Source: Variovorax paradoxus
Lineage (GTDB): Bacteria > Pseudomonadota > Gammaproteobacteria > Burkholderiales > Burkholderiaceae_C
DNA length: 64,000 nucleotides
Reading direction: 5' to 3'
Assembly (NCBI RefSeq): GCF_018614875.1
Contig: NZ_JAGGNW010000011.1
Span: 744,001-808,000 of the forward strand
Below the pieces are notes generated by a model, which was given only the letters and a program-made list of their open reading frames with translations, did not search any database and had not been told where the DNA came from. Of this stretch, positions 9,714-18,317 are shown piece by piece. The position numbers were made by a program, and so were the translations under genes. Every line of letters begins with the position of its first letter. Position 1 is the stretch's first letter.

Positions 9714-9738
9714 AAAAGGCTCCGCAAGGAGCCTTTTT
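9714..9738 (+). terminator. Rho-independent terminator after efp
   Basis: The arms AAAAGGCTCC and GGAGCCTTTT close a GCAA tetraloop and run into a short T-tract, 43 bp after the efp stop codon. Because the arms carry A- and T-runs, it could also work on the other strand. Confidence 0.88.
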
Positions 9739-9819
9739 CCGTTGACGGGCTTCCTGAGCCGCAGGGCATGGCGGCCGCAACGCTGCACAATGCAGCGAGT
9801 CTTTCTGTCTGATTTCTCC

Positions 9820-10683
9820 ATGAACAACACGCACGACCTTCACGACAAGCGCCTTGCCGACGCCTGGGCCACTCTCAAGGCCCACTCCGAAAAAGGCCTC
9901 CCGCTCGATCTCGATCCTTCGCGCCTCGCCTTTGCCGATCCGGAGTTCCTGCTGCGCCGCGAAACCCGTGGCATCCGCATGCAGCTCGAGCTGATGAAGC
10001 CCGACCTGGAGCAGCGCGCCCACGGCATCGAAAACACCGTGGTGGTCTTCGGCAGCGCCCGCTTCCGCAGCGAGGAAGAAGCAGCCGCGCTGGTGGCGCA
10101 TGCCGAAGCCGGCGGCGACGCCGTGGCGGCCGAGCGCTGGCGCCGCCTGGCGCGCAGTTCGCACTACTACGAGAAGGCACGCGCCTTCGGCAAGCTGGTT
10201 GCGCAGTACAGCAACGGCAAGGAACCCGAGGACAAGCTCTTTGTCTGCACCGGCGGCGGCCCCGGCATCATGCAGGCGGCCAACCGCGGTGCGCACGAAG
10301 GCGGCGGCCTCTCGGTCGGCCTTGCCATCGCGCTGCCCATGGAAGAAGAAGCCAACCCCTACGTCACGCCGGCGCTGAGCTTCAAGTTCCACTACTTCGC
10401 GATCCGCAAGATGCACTTCATGATGCGTGCCAAGGCGCTGGTGGCGTTTCCGGGCGGCTTCGGCACGCTGGACGAGCTGTTCGAGGTGATCACGCTGGTG
10501 CAGACCCGCAAGTCGAAGCCGGTGCCGATCGTGCTGTTCGGCTCGGCCTATTGGAAGAAGCTGATCGACTTCGACTTCCTGGTCGAAGAAGGTGTGATCT
10601 CGCCGGCCGACGTGAAGCTCTTCGACTACGTCGACGCTCCAGAAGACGCCTGGGACGCCATCAAGCGCTTCTACAAGCTGTAA
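9820..10683 (+). CDS. LOG-family protein (TIGR00730-like, putative nucleotide phosphoribohydrolase)
   Basis: A 287-residue Rossmann-fold protein of the LYSINE DECARBOXYLASE-LIKE/LOG superfamily. Its best-known members release cytokinin bases from their riboside monophosphates; many bacterial ones hydrolyse other nucleotides. Seen here are VVFGSARF, the GGGPGIMQAANRGA motif and the catalytic PGGFGTLDELFE motif (PGGxGTxxE), plus an N-terminal extension of about 80 residues found in the longer subgroup. The ATG at 9820 follows a weak ribosome site; an in-frame ATG at 9790 would add ten residues. It converges with the MFS gene. The natural substrate is not evident. Confidence 0.88.
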   Translation: MNNTHDLHDKRLADAWATLKAHSEKGLPLDLDPSRLAFADPEFLLRRETRGIRMQLELMKPDLEQRAHGIENTVVVFGSARFRSEEEAAALVAHAEAGGDAVAAERWRRLARSSHYYEKARAFGKLVAQYSNGKEPEDKLFVCTGGGPGIMQAANRGAHEGGGLSVGLAIALPMEEEANPYVTPALSFKFHYFAIRKMHFMMRAKALVAFPGGFGTLDELFEVITLVQTRKSKPVPIVLFGSAYWKKLIDFDFLVEEGVISPADVKLFDYVDAPEDAWDAIKRFYKL

Positions 10684-10708
10684 TGGCCCCCGGGGCGGAT
10701 GCACCAGC

Positions 10709-11872
10709 CTAGACCTTCAAGCCCCAGGTCGCCCGCGCTCCCAGCGCCAGCACCCCGCCCACCACCCAGAAAACGCCCGCGATGCCGATCAGCGCGCCGA
10801 TCGATCCGAACAGCATCGGCATGGCCACGCTCGATGCGTTGATGGTCATGAGCCGCAGGCCCAGCGCCTCGCCGTGCCGCGCATGCGGCGTGATCTGGTG
10901 CAGCATGCTCATCACCATCGGCTGCACCGCACCCAGCGCGAAGCCCAGGATCACGGAGCACAGGCCCATGGTCCAGGCCGAATCGAGCAGCGGGTAGACC
11001 GCGAACACCGCAGCCGTGACGATGGTGGAGCTCAGGATCACGCTGCGCTCCGAAGCGCGCGAGGCGATGAGAGGCAGCGCCACCCGGATGACGGCCGCGG
11101 CAATGGCGAAAGCGCCGAGGATGGAGCCGATCACCGACGCGCTGATGCCGCGGTCATGGCCCAGCACCGGCAGCACGAAGGCATGCACGTCCCAGCTCGA
11201 CGACTGCAGCCAGTTCACGAACAGCAGGCGGCGGAACATCGGTTCGCGCAGCAGGTCCCAGGCCCGCGTGGGCACGGCTCCGGCGACGGGTGCGGCGCGC
11301 GGCGGCTCGTGCGCGCCACGTGCGAGCAGCCAGCAGACGATCGGAAAGACCGCCATCACCGCAAAGCAGACGCGGAAGGCCAGCAGGTCCGCCGGCACGC
11401 GCCCCGCGTGGTCGATCAAGAGGCCGGCCACGAAGGGGCCGACGAAATTGGCCGCCGCGGGGGCGATGGCGAGCCAGCTGAACACCCGCTTGAGCTGCGT
11501 CGAATTGGTGGCCGAGCGGCCCACGTGGCGCTGCAGTGCGATGACGGTCGCGCCGGTGGCTCCGCCCGTCAGCAGCGCCGCAACGCACATGACCGGAAAG
11601 ATCGGAAAGACGAGCACGAGGCCCGCGCCGGCCGAAGCCGCGATGACCGACAACCACAACGGCCGCTTGAACCCGTGCCGGTCGGCAAAGCGCCCTGCCG
11701 GCAGGGCCAGGAACACCTGCGTGAGCGCGAACAGCGCAATCAACAGGCCGACGGCCGCTGCGCTGTATCCCTGTTGCAGCGCCAGCAGCGGGGTTGCGAG
11801 CCGCATGCCGGCCATGGTGGCGTGCAGGCAGACCTGGGCGCCGATCACGCGCAGCAGTTCGGAGCCTTTCAC
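10709..11872 (-). CDS. MFS transporter
   Basis: A 387-residue major-facilitator protein with about twelve hydrophobic segments and the loop 2-3 signature region AGRFADRHGFKRPLWL. The start is a GTG whose last bases overlap the rmuC stop (GTGA), so it is probably translationally coupled. Without that start codon the frame appears to continue far upstream through the antisense-like reading of rmuC, which is an artefact. It is the last gene of the pncB-to-MFS run. The substrate is unknown; the sequence resembles drug- or metabolite-exporting MFS proteins in general. Confidence 0.9.
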   Translation of the reverse strand: MKGSELLRVIGAQVCLHATMAGMRLATPLLALQQGYSAAAVGLLIALFALTQVFLALPAGRFADRHGFKRPLWLSVIAASAGAGLVLVFPIFPVMCVAALLTGGATGATVIALQRHVGRSATNSTQLKRVFSWLAIAPAAANFVGPFVAGLLIDHAGRVPADLLAFRVCFAVMAVFPIVCWLLARGAHEPPRAAPVAGAVPTRAWDLLREPMFRRLLFVNWLQSSSWDVHAFVLPVLGHDRGISASVIGSILGAFAIAAAVIRVALPLIASRASERSVILSSTIVTAAVFAVYPLLDSAWTMGLCSVILGFALGAVQPMVMSMLHQITPHARHGEALGLRLMTINASSVAMPMLFGSIGALIGIAGVFWVVGGVLALGARATWGLKV

Positions 11873-13236
11873 GGGGTGTCGTCGCCCTCGCTGTCGGCCG
11901 TGAGCGGCAGCAGCACCTGCGACTGGGCTTCGGGCAGCGCCTCGACCTTGCGCAGCGCGAGGCGCATCTGCTTGGCGCGGGTGTCGGCCTTGTCGAGCGT
12001 GTCGGAGGCCTTGGCCACCTGCTCCTTGATGCGCGAGACCCATTCGCCGTAGCGCTCGAACTCGGTCTTGACCGCCCCCAGCACCTTCCAGACCTCGGAG
12101 GCCTGCTGCTCGAGCGCCAGCGTGCGAAAGCCCATGTGCAGGCTGTTGAGCATGGCAAGCAAGGTGGTCGGGCCGGCCAGCGTCACGCGGTGCTGGCGCT
12201 GGATGGCGTCCATCAGGCCCGGCCGGCGCAGCACCTCGGCATAGAGGCTTTCGACCGGCAGGAACAGAATGGCGAAGTCGGTGGTGTGCGGCGCAGCCAG
12301 GTAGTTCTCGGCAATCGAGCGGGCCTCGGTGCGGATGCGCGCCTCGAGCGCCTTGGCCGCGAGTTCGGCGCCGGGCGCGTCGGCGCGCTCGTGGGCATCG
12401 ATCAGGCGCTCGTAGTCGTCGCGCGGAAACTTGGCGTCGATCGGCAGCCACACCGGGGCGCCGTCGTCGCCGCGGCCCGGGAAGCGGATCGCAAAGTCCA
12501 CGCGCTGTCCGCTGCGCGGCTTGGTCTCGATCTGCTTGGCGTACTGCTCGGACGTGAGCACCTGCTCGAGCAGTGCCTCGAGCTGCACCTCGCCGAACAC
12601 GCCGCGCGTCTTCACGTTGGTCAGCACGCGCTGCAGGCTGCCGACGCCGATGGCCAGCGTCTGCATCTCGCCCAGGCCCTTGTGCACCTGTTCGAGCCGG
12701 TCGGCCACCTGCTTGAAGCTTTCGCCCAGGCGCGCCTCGAGCGTGCTCTGCAACTTCTCGTCGACGGTCTTGCGCATCTCGTCGAGCTTGGCGGTGTTGG
12801 ACTGCTGCAGTTGCGCAAGCTGCGCCTCCATGGTCGCGCGCACTTCGGACAGGCGGCGGGCGTTGGATTCGCTCAAGCCCTGCAGCTGGGTGTTGAGCGT
12901 GTCGGCCAGGGTCTTCTGCAAGGAGGCGAGCTGCAGCGAGAAGGCATCGAGCTGGGCGTTCTGCGTGCGCGTGGCTTCGGCGCCCTGCTGCACCAGGGCC
13001 TGCTGGAAGGTGGCGAAGGCCTGCGCGGTTTCCTGCCGCGCGCCGCGCGAGCTCTCGCCGATCTCGTGGCGCAGCTCGCGCTCGGTGCGTTCGTTGGCGG
13101 CGCCCATGGCGGACAGCACGGTGAGCAATTCGCCGTGGTCGGGCGGGGGCTGGCGGCGTGCGAGCAGCCAGATCACGAGCACCAGCTGGACCACCGCGAA
13201 GGCGGCCAGCAGAAGAAGAATCAGGGAAGTGTCCAA
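11869..13236 (-). CDS. rmuC: DNA recombination protein RmuC
   Basis: RmuC limits inversions at short inverted repeats and is thought to be a PD-(D/E)XK-like nuclease anchored at the membrane. The 455-residue protein has one N-terminal membrane segment (residues about 4-26), then about 150 residues of heptad-rich coiled coil. The RmuC domain follows, with RGVFGEVQLEALLEQVL, a nuclease-core strand VDFAIRFPG, and LPIDAKFPRDDYERL. It overlaps the downstream MFS gene by four bases and starts 30 bp after the hydroxyacid dehydrogenase gene. Confidence 0.95.
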   Translation of the reverse strand: MDTSLILLLLAAFAVVQLVLVIWLLARRQPPPDHGELLTVLSAMGAANERTERELRHEIGESSRGARQETAQAFATFQQALVQQGAEATRTQNAQLDAFSLQLASLQKTLADTLNTQLQGLSESNARRLSEVRATMEAQLAQLQQSNTAKLDEMRKTVDEKLQSTLEARLGESFKQVADRLEQVHKGLGEMQTLAIGVGSLQRVLTNVKTRGVFGEVQLEALLEQVLTSEQYAKQIETKPRSGQRVDFAIRFPGRGDDGAPVWLPIDAKFPRDDYERLIDAHERADAPGAELAAKALEARIRTEARSIAENYLAAPHTTDFAILFLPVESLYAEVLRRPGLMDAIQRQHRVTLAGPTTLLAMLNSLHMGFRTLALEQQASEVWKVLGAVKTEFERYGEWVSRIKEQVAKASDTLDKADTRAKQMRLALRKVEALPEAQSQVLLPLTADSEGDDTP

Positions 13237-13266
13237 GGTGGCGGTGGCGGGTCGGTGTTCGTTTGT

Positions 13267-14271
13267 CTATCTGGCGGCGGGCGGAACGGGCGTGACCGGC
13301 GTGACCGGCGTGACCGGTGTCAGGGGCCCCTTGCCGCCGAACCAGGCGATGAGGTTGTCGGCCGCGAGCTCGGCCATGGCACGGCGCGTGGGCACGGTGG
13401 CGCTTGCGATGTGCGGCGTCAGCACCACGTTGGGCACGGTCAGCAGATCGGGGTGGACCTTGGGCTCGCCCTCGAACACGTCGAGCCCCGCCGCGGCGAT
13501 GCGCTTCTCGCGCAGCGCGACAGCCAGCGCCGCGTCGTCGACGATGCCGCCGCGCGCGATGTTCACCAGCGTGGCGGTCGGCTTCATCAGCGCAATCTCG
13601 GCCGCACCGACGGTGTGGTGCGAAGCCGGCGAATACGGCACCACCAGCACCACGTGGTCTGCCGTCTTCAGCAGCTCTTCCTTGCTCAGGTAGCTGGCCT
13701 TGCATTCGGCTTCGAGCGTGGCGTCGAGCCGCGAACGGTTGTGATAGACCACCTTCATGCCGAAGCCGTGCGCACCGCGCTTCGCAATGCCCTGGCCGAT
13801 GCGCCCCATGCCGATGATGCCGAGCGTCGAGCCGTGGATGTCGGAGCCCGCGAACATGTCGAAGCTCCACTTCTGCCACTTGCCCGCGCGCAGGAAGTGT
13901 TCGCTCTCGGTGATGCGGCGGGCCGTGGCCATCAGCAGCGCAAAGCCGAAGTCGGCCGTGGTTTCGGTCAGCACGTCGGGTGCGTTGGTGCCGAGCACGC
14001 CGCGCGCGGCCATCGCATCGACGTCGAAGTTGTTGTAGCCCACGGCCATGTTGGCGCAGATCTTCAGCTCGGGGCAGGCATCGAGCAGCGCGGCGTCGAT
14101 GCGCTCGCTGCCGGTGGTGAAGGCGCCCTGCTTGCCTTGCAGCCTGGCGATCAGCTGCTCCTTGCTCCAGCTCTCGTCGGCCTGGTTCGACTCGACCTCG
14201 AAATGCTGCGAGAGGCGTTCGATGGTTTCGGGAAAGATCGCGCGCGCGACCAGGATCTTGGGCTTGCTCAT
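13267..14271 (-). CDS. D-2-hydroxyacid dehydrogenase (glyoxylate/gluconate reductase type)
   Basis: An NAD(P)-dependent reductase of 2-keto acids, 334 residues. The nucleotide-binding motif is GIIGMGRIGQGIA. The catalytic triad of the family is visible: Arg in NIARGGIVDD, Glu in VFEGEPKVHP and His in LTPHIASAT. It groups by eye with glyoxylate/hydroxypyruvate or 2-ketogluconate reductases; the exact substrate is not decided. The C-terminus ends in a TPV repeat encoded by a perfect 9-bp tandem repeat, an unusual tail for the family. It lies 11 bp after the antiporter gene, in the same operon. Confidence 0.92.
   Translation of the reverse strand: MSKPKILVARAIFPETIERLSQHFEVESNQADESWSKEQLIARLQGKQGAFTTGSERIDAALLDACPELKICANMAVGYNNFDVDAMAARGVLGTNAPDVLTETTADFGFALLMATARRITESEHFLRAGKWQKWSFDMFAGSDIHGSTLGIIGMGRIGQGIAKRGAHGFGMKVVYHNRSRLDATLEAECKASYLSKEELLKTADHVVLVVPYSPASHHTVGAAEIALMKPTATLVNIARGGIVDDAALAVALREKRIAAAGLDVFEGEPKVHPDLLTVPNVVLTPHIASATVPTRRAMAELAADNLIAWFGGKGPLTPVTPVTPVTPVPPAAR
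13290..13316 (-). repeat. 9-bp tandem repeat in the end of the hydroxyacid dehydrogenase gene
   Basis: Three exact copies of GCGTGACCG (as read on the plus strand), with a degenerate copy on the 3' side, encode Thr-Pro-Val repeats at the C-terminus of the dehydrogenase. The unit is a multiple of three, so copy-number change would keep the frame. Confidence 0.9.
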
Positions 14272-14282
14272 GATGTTTTCAC

Positions 14283-15695
14283 TCAGCGGAAGAAGATGAA
14301 GGTGATGAGGACGAACAGCGGAACCAGGATGCCCACGGACCACGCCATGTAGCCGAAGAAGCTCGGCATGCGCACGCCGCGGCTTTCGGCAATGGCCTTG
14401 ACCATGAGATTGGGCGCATTGCCGATGTAGGTGTTGGCGCCCATGAACACGGCGCCGGCAGAAATGGCGGCCAGCGTGGTGGCGTAAGTGGTCATGAGGG
14501 CGGCCGGGTCGCCGCCCGCGGTGTTGAAGAACACCAGGTAGGTGGGCGCGTTGTCGAGAAACGAGCTCAGCAGGCCGGCGGCCCAGAAGTACATGGCCGG
14601 ATCGGGCTGGCCATCGGCCCGCGTCACCGCCGACACCACCGCCCCGAAGGGCCCGTGGACGCCGGCTTTCAGCATCGCGATCACCGGGATGATGGTCAGG
14701 AAGATGCCCGCGAACAGCTTGGCCACCTCGGCCATCGGGCCCCATTCGAACTGGTTGTCGGCGTGCACCTTGTCGGAAGTGATCTTGAGCGAAAGCAGCG
14801 TAATGGCGACGAGGCCAATGTCGCGCACGAGCCCCGGCAATCCGACGTGCGTGCCGAACACCTCGAAGCCGACGGGCGATTTCCAGACACCGGAAAGCAG
14901 CACGAAGAAGATGATCCCGCCCAGCAGCCAGAAGTTGGCGGCGCCGTCGAAGCCGATGCGCGGAGTGTCCGGCGTGGGGTCGAACGGCAGCACGCCTTCC
15001 TTGCGGTAGTGATGTCGGTCGATGGCATAGAACAGCGCCAGCAGCGTGCCGACGAGAAACAGCGTTTCGGGCAGGATGTTCCGCGCGGTCCAGAAGAAGT
15101 CGACCCCTTTCAGGAAACCCAGGAACAACGGCGGATCACCGAGCGGCGTGAGCGAACCGCCCGCATTCGACACGATGAAGATGAAGAACACCACCACGTG
15201 CGCCTTTTTCACGCGGTTGTCGTTGGCGCGGATCAGCGGGCGGATCAGCAGCATCGAGGCGCCGGTGGTGCCCATGAGGCTGGCCAGCACCGCGCCGATG
15301 GCGAGGATCGCCGTGTTGAGGCCGGGCGCGCCATGCAGGTTGCCGCGAATGTGGATGCCGCCCGCCACCGCGAACAGCGCGGCGAGCAGGATGATGAAGG
15401 GGATGTACTCCTCCACCAGCGCATGCACGAACTGGGCTCCGGCGAGCGGCACGCCGAAGACCGCGGCGAAGGGAAGCAGGAACGCCAGCACCCAGGCGGC
15501 GGAAACCTTGCCGTAGTGGTGATGCCAGAACGCCGGCGCGAGCAGCGGCATCAGCGCAATCGACAGCAGGATGCCCGCGAACGGAACCGCCCAGAGCGGT
15601 GAAAGCTTGCTGCCGTCGAATTCGGCAGCCATGGCAAGGGCGGGAAACATCGTCGGCAGCACTGCGGCTGCCGCGAGGCGGACTGTTTTTTTCAT
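14283..15695 (-). CDS. Sodium:proton antiporter of the NhaD/ion-transporter superfamily
   Basis: A 470-residue polytopic membrane protein with about twelve hydrophobic segments, of the IT superfamily that includes NhaD and citrate/arsenite carriers. It begins with a cleavable-looking signal (AAAAVLPTMFPALAMA). Conserved segments include SNAGGSLTPLGDPPLFLGFL and the symmetric SSFLDNAPTYLVFFN, which correspond to the ion-binding half-helices. The ATG at 15695 marks the start of similarity; the open frame upstream is spurious. It follows pncB by 25 bp. Sodium/proton exchange is inferred from family resemblance. Confidence 0.88.
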   Translation of the reverse strand: MKKTVRLAAAAVLPTMFPALAMAAEFDGSKLSPLWAVPFAGILLSIALMPLLAPAFWHHHYGKVSAAWVLAFLLPFAAVFGVPLAGAQFVHALVEEYIPFIILLAALFAVAGGIHIRGNLHGAPGLNTAILAIGAVLASLMGTTGASMLLIRPLIRANDNRVKKAHVVVFFIFIVSNAGGSLTPLGDPPLFLGFLKGVDFFWTARNILPETLFLVGTLLALFYAIDRHHYRKEGVLPFDPTPDTPRIGFDGAANFWLLGGIIFFVLLSGVWKSPVGFEVFGTHVGLPGLVRDIGLVAITLLSLKITSDKVHADNQFEWGPMAEVAKLFAGIFLTIIPVIAMLKAGVHGPFGAVVSAVTRADGQPDPAMYFWAAGLLSSFLDNAPTYLVFFNTAGGDPAALMTTYATTLAAISAGAVFMGANTYIGNAPNLMVKAIAESRGVRMPSFFGYMAWSVGILVPLFVLITFIFFR

Positions 15696-15720
15696 GGAGC
15701 CGTACCGTACCAGACGGGCG

Positions 15721-16941
15721 TCAGGCCGGCGGCTGCTCGATCTCGAACACCTGGCGCAGGTACGCCAGGTATTTTTCGTCCTCGCACATGTTCTTGGAAG
15801 GGGTGTCCGACAGCTTGGCCACCGGCTGGCCATTGCAGGTGATCATCTTGATGACGATCTGCAGCGCTTCATAGCCAAGGTCGTTGGTAAGGTTGGTGCC
15901 GATGCCGAACGCCAGCTGGCAGCGGCCGCGGAACTGCTGGTAGAGCTCGATGGTGCGCGGCACGGTGAGGCTGTCGCTGAAGATCAGCGTCTTGGTGCGC
16001 GGATCGACCCGGTTGGCGGCGTAGTGCGCCAGCATGCGTTCGCCCCACTGGAACGGATCGCCGCTGTCATGGCGCGCACCGTCGAACAGCTTGCAGAAGT
16101 AAAGGTCGAAGTCGCGCAGGAAAGCGCTCATGCCGTAGACGTCCGACAGCGCGATGCCGAGGTCGCCGCGGTATTCGCGGGCCCAGCTCTCGAAGCCGAA
16201 GATCTGGCTGTCGCGCAGCCGCGGGCCGAGCCCCTGGCAGGCCTGGAGGTATTCGTGCGCCATGGTGCCGAGCGGAATCAGGCCGAGCTTCATGGCATAG
16301 AGCACGTTGCTGGTGCCCGCGAGCTGGGGCAGCCGCGCGCCGGGCTCGGCGTGCACCGGCGGCGAGGTGACGGCGCCGAGCCTTGCGTTCAGGGTGCGCA
16401 GCACCTCTTCATGCCAGTCCTTGGAGAATCGGCGACGGGTGCCGTAGTCGGCAATCTTGAGATCGGCGAGGCCGGCATCCTGCAACTGCCCGATCTTGGT
16501 TTCCAGGCGCCGCCGGCCTTCTTCGAGATCGGGCTTCTTCTGCGTATTGCGGAAGTAGACCTCGTTCACGATGGCCAGCACGGGAATCTCGAACAGGATG
16601 GTGTGCAGCCACGGCCCCTCGATGCGGATCTCGAGCTCGCCCGAGGGCTGGGGCGTGATGCTGATGCATTTCTCGTTGAGCCGGAACAGGCCCAGGAAGT
16701 CGACGAAGTCGCTCTTGATGAAGCGCATCGAGCGCAGGTACGTCAACTCGGCATCCCGGAACTGCAGCGAGCAGAGGCTTCGCACCTCTTCGCGGATCTG
16801 TCCGGCGAACTGCGCCAGGTCGATGCCGGGGTTGCGGCACTTGAACCGGTACTCGACCCGGGCCCCGGGGAAGTGATGCAGGACGACCTGCATCATGGTG
16901 AACTTGTAGAGGTCAGTGTCGAGCAGGCTGTGAATGATCAT
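15721..16941 (-). CDS. pncB: Nicotinate phosphoribosyltransferase
   Basis: Converts nicotinate and PRPP to nicotinate mononucleotide, the first step of NAD salvage, in the cytoplasm. The 406-residue protein starts [18 protein letters not shown], a hallmark of bacterial PncB. Further in are [15 protein letters not shown], the catalytic-loop region [15 protein letters not shown], and [16 protein letters not shown] with [12 protein letters not shown] for phosphate binding. It heads the minus-strand run that ends with the MFS gene and is divergent from the CsbD gene. Confidence 0.97.
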   Translation of the reverse strand: MIIHSLLDTDLYKFTMMQVVLHHFPGARVEYRFKCRNPGIDLAQFAGQIREEVRSLCSLQFRDAELTYLRSMRFIKSDFVDFLGLFRLNEKCISITPQPSGELEIRIEGPWLHTILFEIPVLAIVNEVYFRNTQKKPDLEEGRRRLETKIGQLQDAGLADLKIADYGTRRRFSKDWHEEVLRTLNARLGAVTSPPVHAEPGARLPQLAGTSNVLYAMKLGLIPLGTMAHEYLQACQGLGPRLRDSQIFGFESWAREYRGDLGIALSDVYGMSAFLRDFDLYFCKLFDGARHDSGDPFQWGERMLAHYAANRVDPRTKTLIFSDSLTVPRTIELYQQFRGRCQLAFGIGTNLTNDLGYEALQIVIKMITCNGQPVAKLSDTPSKNMCEDEKYLAYLRQVFEIEQPPA

Positions 16942-16997
16942 GGTGCTGGTGTGGCGCGCATTGTCCCGGGCTTTTCGGCGTGCGTCCGATTATCACG

Positions 16998-17025
16998 GGC
17001 GCCGTCGGCTTGTGCCTACGGCGCC
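16998..17025. other. 8-bp inverted repeat upstream of pncB and csbD-like gene
   Basis: GGCGCCGT and ACGGCGCC form perfect arms around a 12-base loop in the 181-bp divergent intergenic region. The place suits a regulatory site or a 5'-leader hairpin, but no known motif is recognised. Confidence 0.4.
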
Positions 17026-17122
17026 AACACTGGGCGTCCTACCGCCAGGGTGAATAGGCCCCGCGACAGTTCGTCCACGGCAGCCAACGAGCCCGCCGGA
17101 TCATTTTTTCAAGGAGATTCGC

Positions 17123-17356
17123 ATGAACAAGGACACCATCGAAGGCAACTGGAAACAGCTCAAGGGCAAGGTCAAGGAGCAGTGGGGCAAGTTGACCGAC
17201 GATGACTTCGACGTCATTGCGGGCAAGCGCGACCAGCTGCTGGGCCGTATCCAGGAGCGCCACGGCATCAGCCGCGACGAGGCCGAGAAGCAGGTCAAGG
17301 ACTGGGAAACCCGCGACGGCCGCACGCCGGAGGCGCTCTGGTACGAAAAGTACTGA
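17123..17356 (+). CDS. CsbD-family stress-response protein
   Basis: A 77-residue hydrophilic protein of the CsbD/YjbJ family: it begins MNKDTIEGNWKQLKGKVKEQ and carries the usual WGKLTDDD and a C-terminal W-E/Y-rich end. E. coli YjbJ is abundant and induced in stationary phase and by osmotic stress; the molecular role is unknown. AAGGAG nine bases before the ATG is a strong ribosome site, consistent with high expression. It probably shares a transcript with the secreted Lys-rich protein 36 bp downstream. Confidence 0.93.
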   Translation: MNKDTIEGNWKQLKGKVKEQWGKLTDDDFDVIAGKRDQLLGRIQERHGISRDEAEKQVKDWETRDGRTPEALWYEKY

Positions 17357-17392
17357 CCTCCCGATTCCTTTCAACCGCAAAGAAAGAAAACC

Positions 17393-17803
17393 ATGAAAAA
17401 ACATCTGCTCATGCTTGCGCTTGCCTCCACCTGCTTCATGGCCACCCAGGCCGGCGCGATGACCAAGGACGAGCACAAGGTCGCGAAGGAAAAGATCGAA
17501 GCCGACTACAAGGTCGCCAAGGCGAAGTGCGATTCGATGAAGGACAACGCGAAGGACGTCTGCCAGAAGGAAGCCAAGGGCACGGAAGACGTGGCAAAGG
17601 CCGAACTCGAGCAGCAGTACAAGCCGAGCGACGCGCATGCCCGCAAGGTGGCCGAAGAGAAGGTCAAGGCGACGTATGAAGTTGCCAAGGAAAAGTGCGA
17701 CGACCAGACCGGCGATGCCAAGGCCGCCTGCGTGAAGCAGGCCAAGGCCGACGAAGCCCAGGGCAAGGCCGATATCAAGGCCATGAAGAAGGCCAGCAGG
17801 TAG
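17393..17803 (+). CDS. Secreted lysine-rich protein with internal duplication, unknown function
   Basis: A 136-residue protein with a clear signal peptide (MKKHLLMLALASTCFMATQAG, cleaved near AGA-M). The mature part is very rich in Lys, Ala, Glu and Asp and predicted helical. It consists of two similar halves, each with a Y-x-V-A-K-x-K-C-D segment and a second Cys 12-13 residues later, so four cysteines could form two disulfides in the periplasm. I do not recognise a functional family. Neighbouring CsbD suggests a stress-related setting. A strong hairpin terminator follows at 17841. Confidence 0.85.
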   Translation: MKKHLLMLALASTCFMATQAGAMTKDEHKVAKEKIEADYKVAKAKCDSMKDNAKDVCQKEAKGTEDVAKAELEQQYKPSDAHARKVAEEKVKATYEVAKEKCDDQTGDAKAACVKQAKADEAQGKADIKAMKKASR

Positions 17804-17840
17804 GAGCGGCGTGGCCCGAGCGGCCGCGCGGCAAAAGACA

Positions 17841-17868
17841 GCGGCGCCCTCGGGCGCCGCTTGTTTGT
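17841..17868. terminator. Bidirectional terminator between convergent genes
   Basis: GCGGCGCC and GGCGCCGC pair around CTCG and are followed by TTGTTTGT on the plus strand; on the minus strand the hairpin is followed by TGTCTTTTG. It sits between two genes that converge (stops at 17803 and 17874). Confidence 0.78.
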
Positions 17869-17873
17869 CTGGA

Positions 17874-18317
17874 TCAGGCCTTCAGCGAGTCGACCACGCG
17901 TTGCAGCGCCTCGGGCAACGGCACCGGCCGCTGCGTGGCCCGGTCCACATACACATGCACGAAGTGGCCCTGGGCAGCTGCGGTTTCCGCCCCTTCCGCA
18001 AAAAGCGCGATCTCGTAGCGCACGCTCGAACGCCCGGCCTGGGCCACCCGGATGCCTGCTTCCACCGTCTCTGGAAAGGCGATGGGGGCGAAATAGTTGC
18101 ATTGGGTCTCGACCACGAATCCGATGGCCTGCCCCTGGTGGATATCGAGGGCGCCGCGTTCGATCAGCAGCGCATTCACCGCCGTGTCGAACCAGCTGTA
18201 GTAGATGACGTTGTTGACATGGCCGTACATGTCGTTGTCGGACCAGCGCGTGGGAATGCTGCGAAACGCGCGATAGCTGCTTCGGGAATGCGGCGTGGGT
18301 CTGTTGGCGGAACTCAT
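17874..18317 (-). CDS. Acyl-CoA thioesterase, hot-dog fold (YbgC/4HBT type)
   Basis: A 147-residue single hot-dog domain protein. The active-site segment reads [24 protein letters not shown], with the D-x-x-x-H-V-N-N arrangement of 4-hydroxybenzoyl-CoA/YbgC thioesterases, where the Asp is the catalytic residue. It should hydrolyse a small or branched acyl-CoA; the substrate is not evident. Its ATG overlaps the stop codon of the deacetylase-like gene by four bases, so the two are cotranslated. Confidence 0.92.
   Translation of the reverse strand: MSSANRPTPHSRSSYRAFRSIPTRWSDNDMYGHVNNVIYYSWFDTAVNALLIERGALDIHQGQAIGFVVETQCNYFAPIAFPETVEAGIRVAQAGRSSVRYEIALFAEGAETAAAQGHFVHVYVDRATQRPVPLPEALQRVVDSLKA

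Noticed and set aside
9322..9819. In-frame extension of the LOG-family gene back through efp
   Set aside because: It crosses the efp terminator and reads efp in the wrong frame; similarity starts near 9820.
10684..10708. Terminator between the LOG-family and MFS genes
   Set aside because: The GGCCCCCGGGGC stretch is self-complementary but has no T-tract and too short a loop.
10709..13879. A single open frame of 1056 codons across the MFS, rmuC and dehydrogenase region
   Set aside because: Only the last 387 codons read as a protein; the rest is an out-of-frame reading of rmuC and the dehydrogenase. The GTG at 11872 with its GTGA overlap explains the real gene.
17841..17868. Considering the strong GC hairpin as another copy of the intercistronic repeats
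   Set aside because: It shares no sequence with those families and lies between convergent genes with T-rich flanks, as a terminator would.
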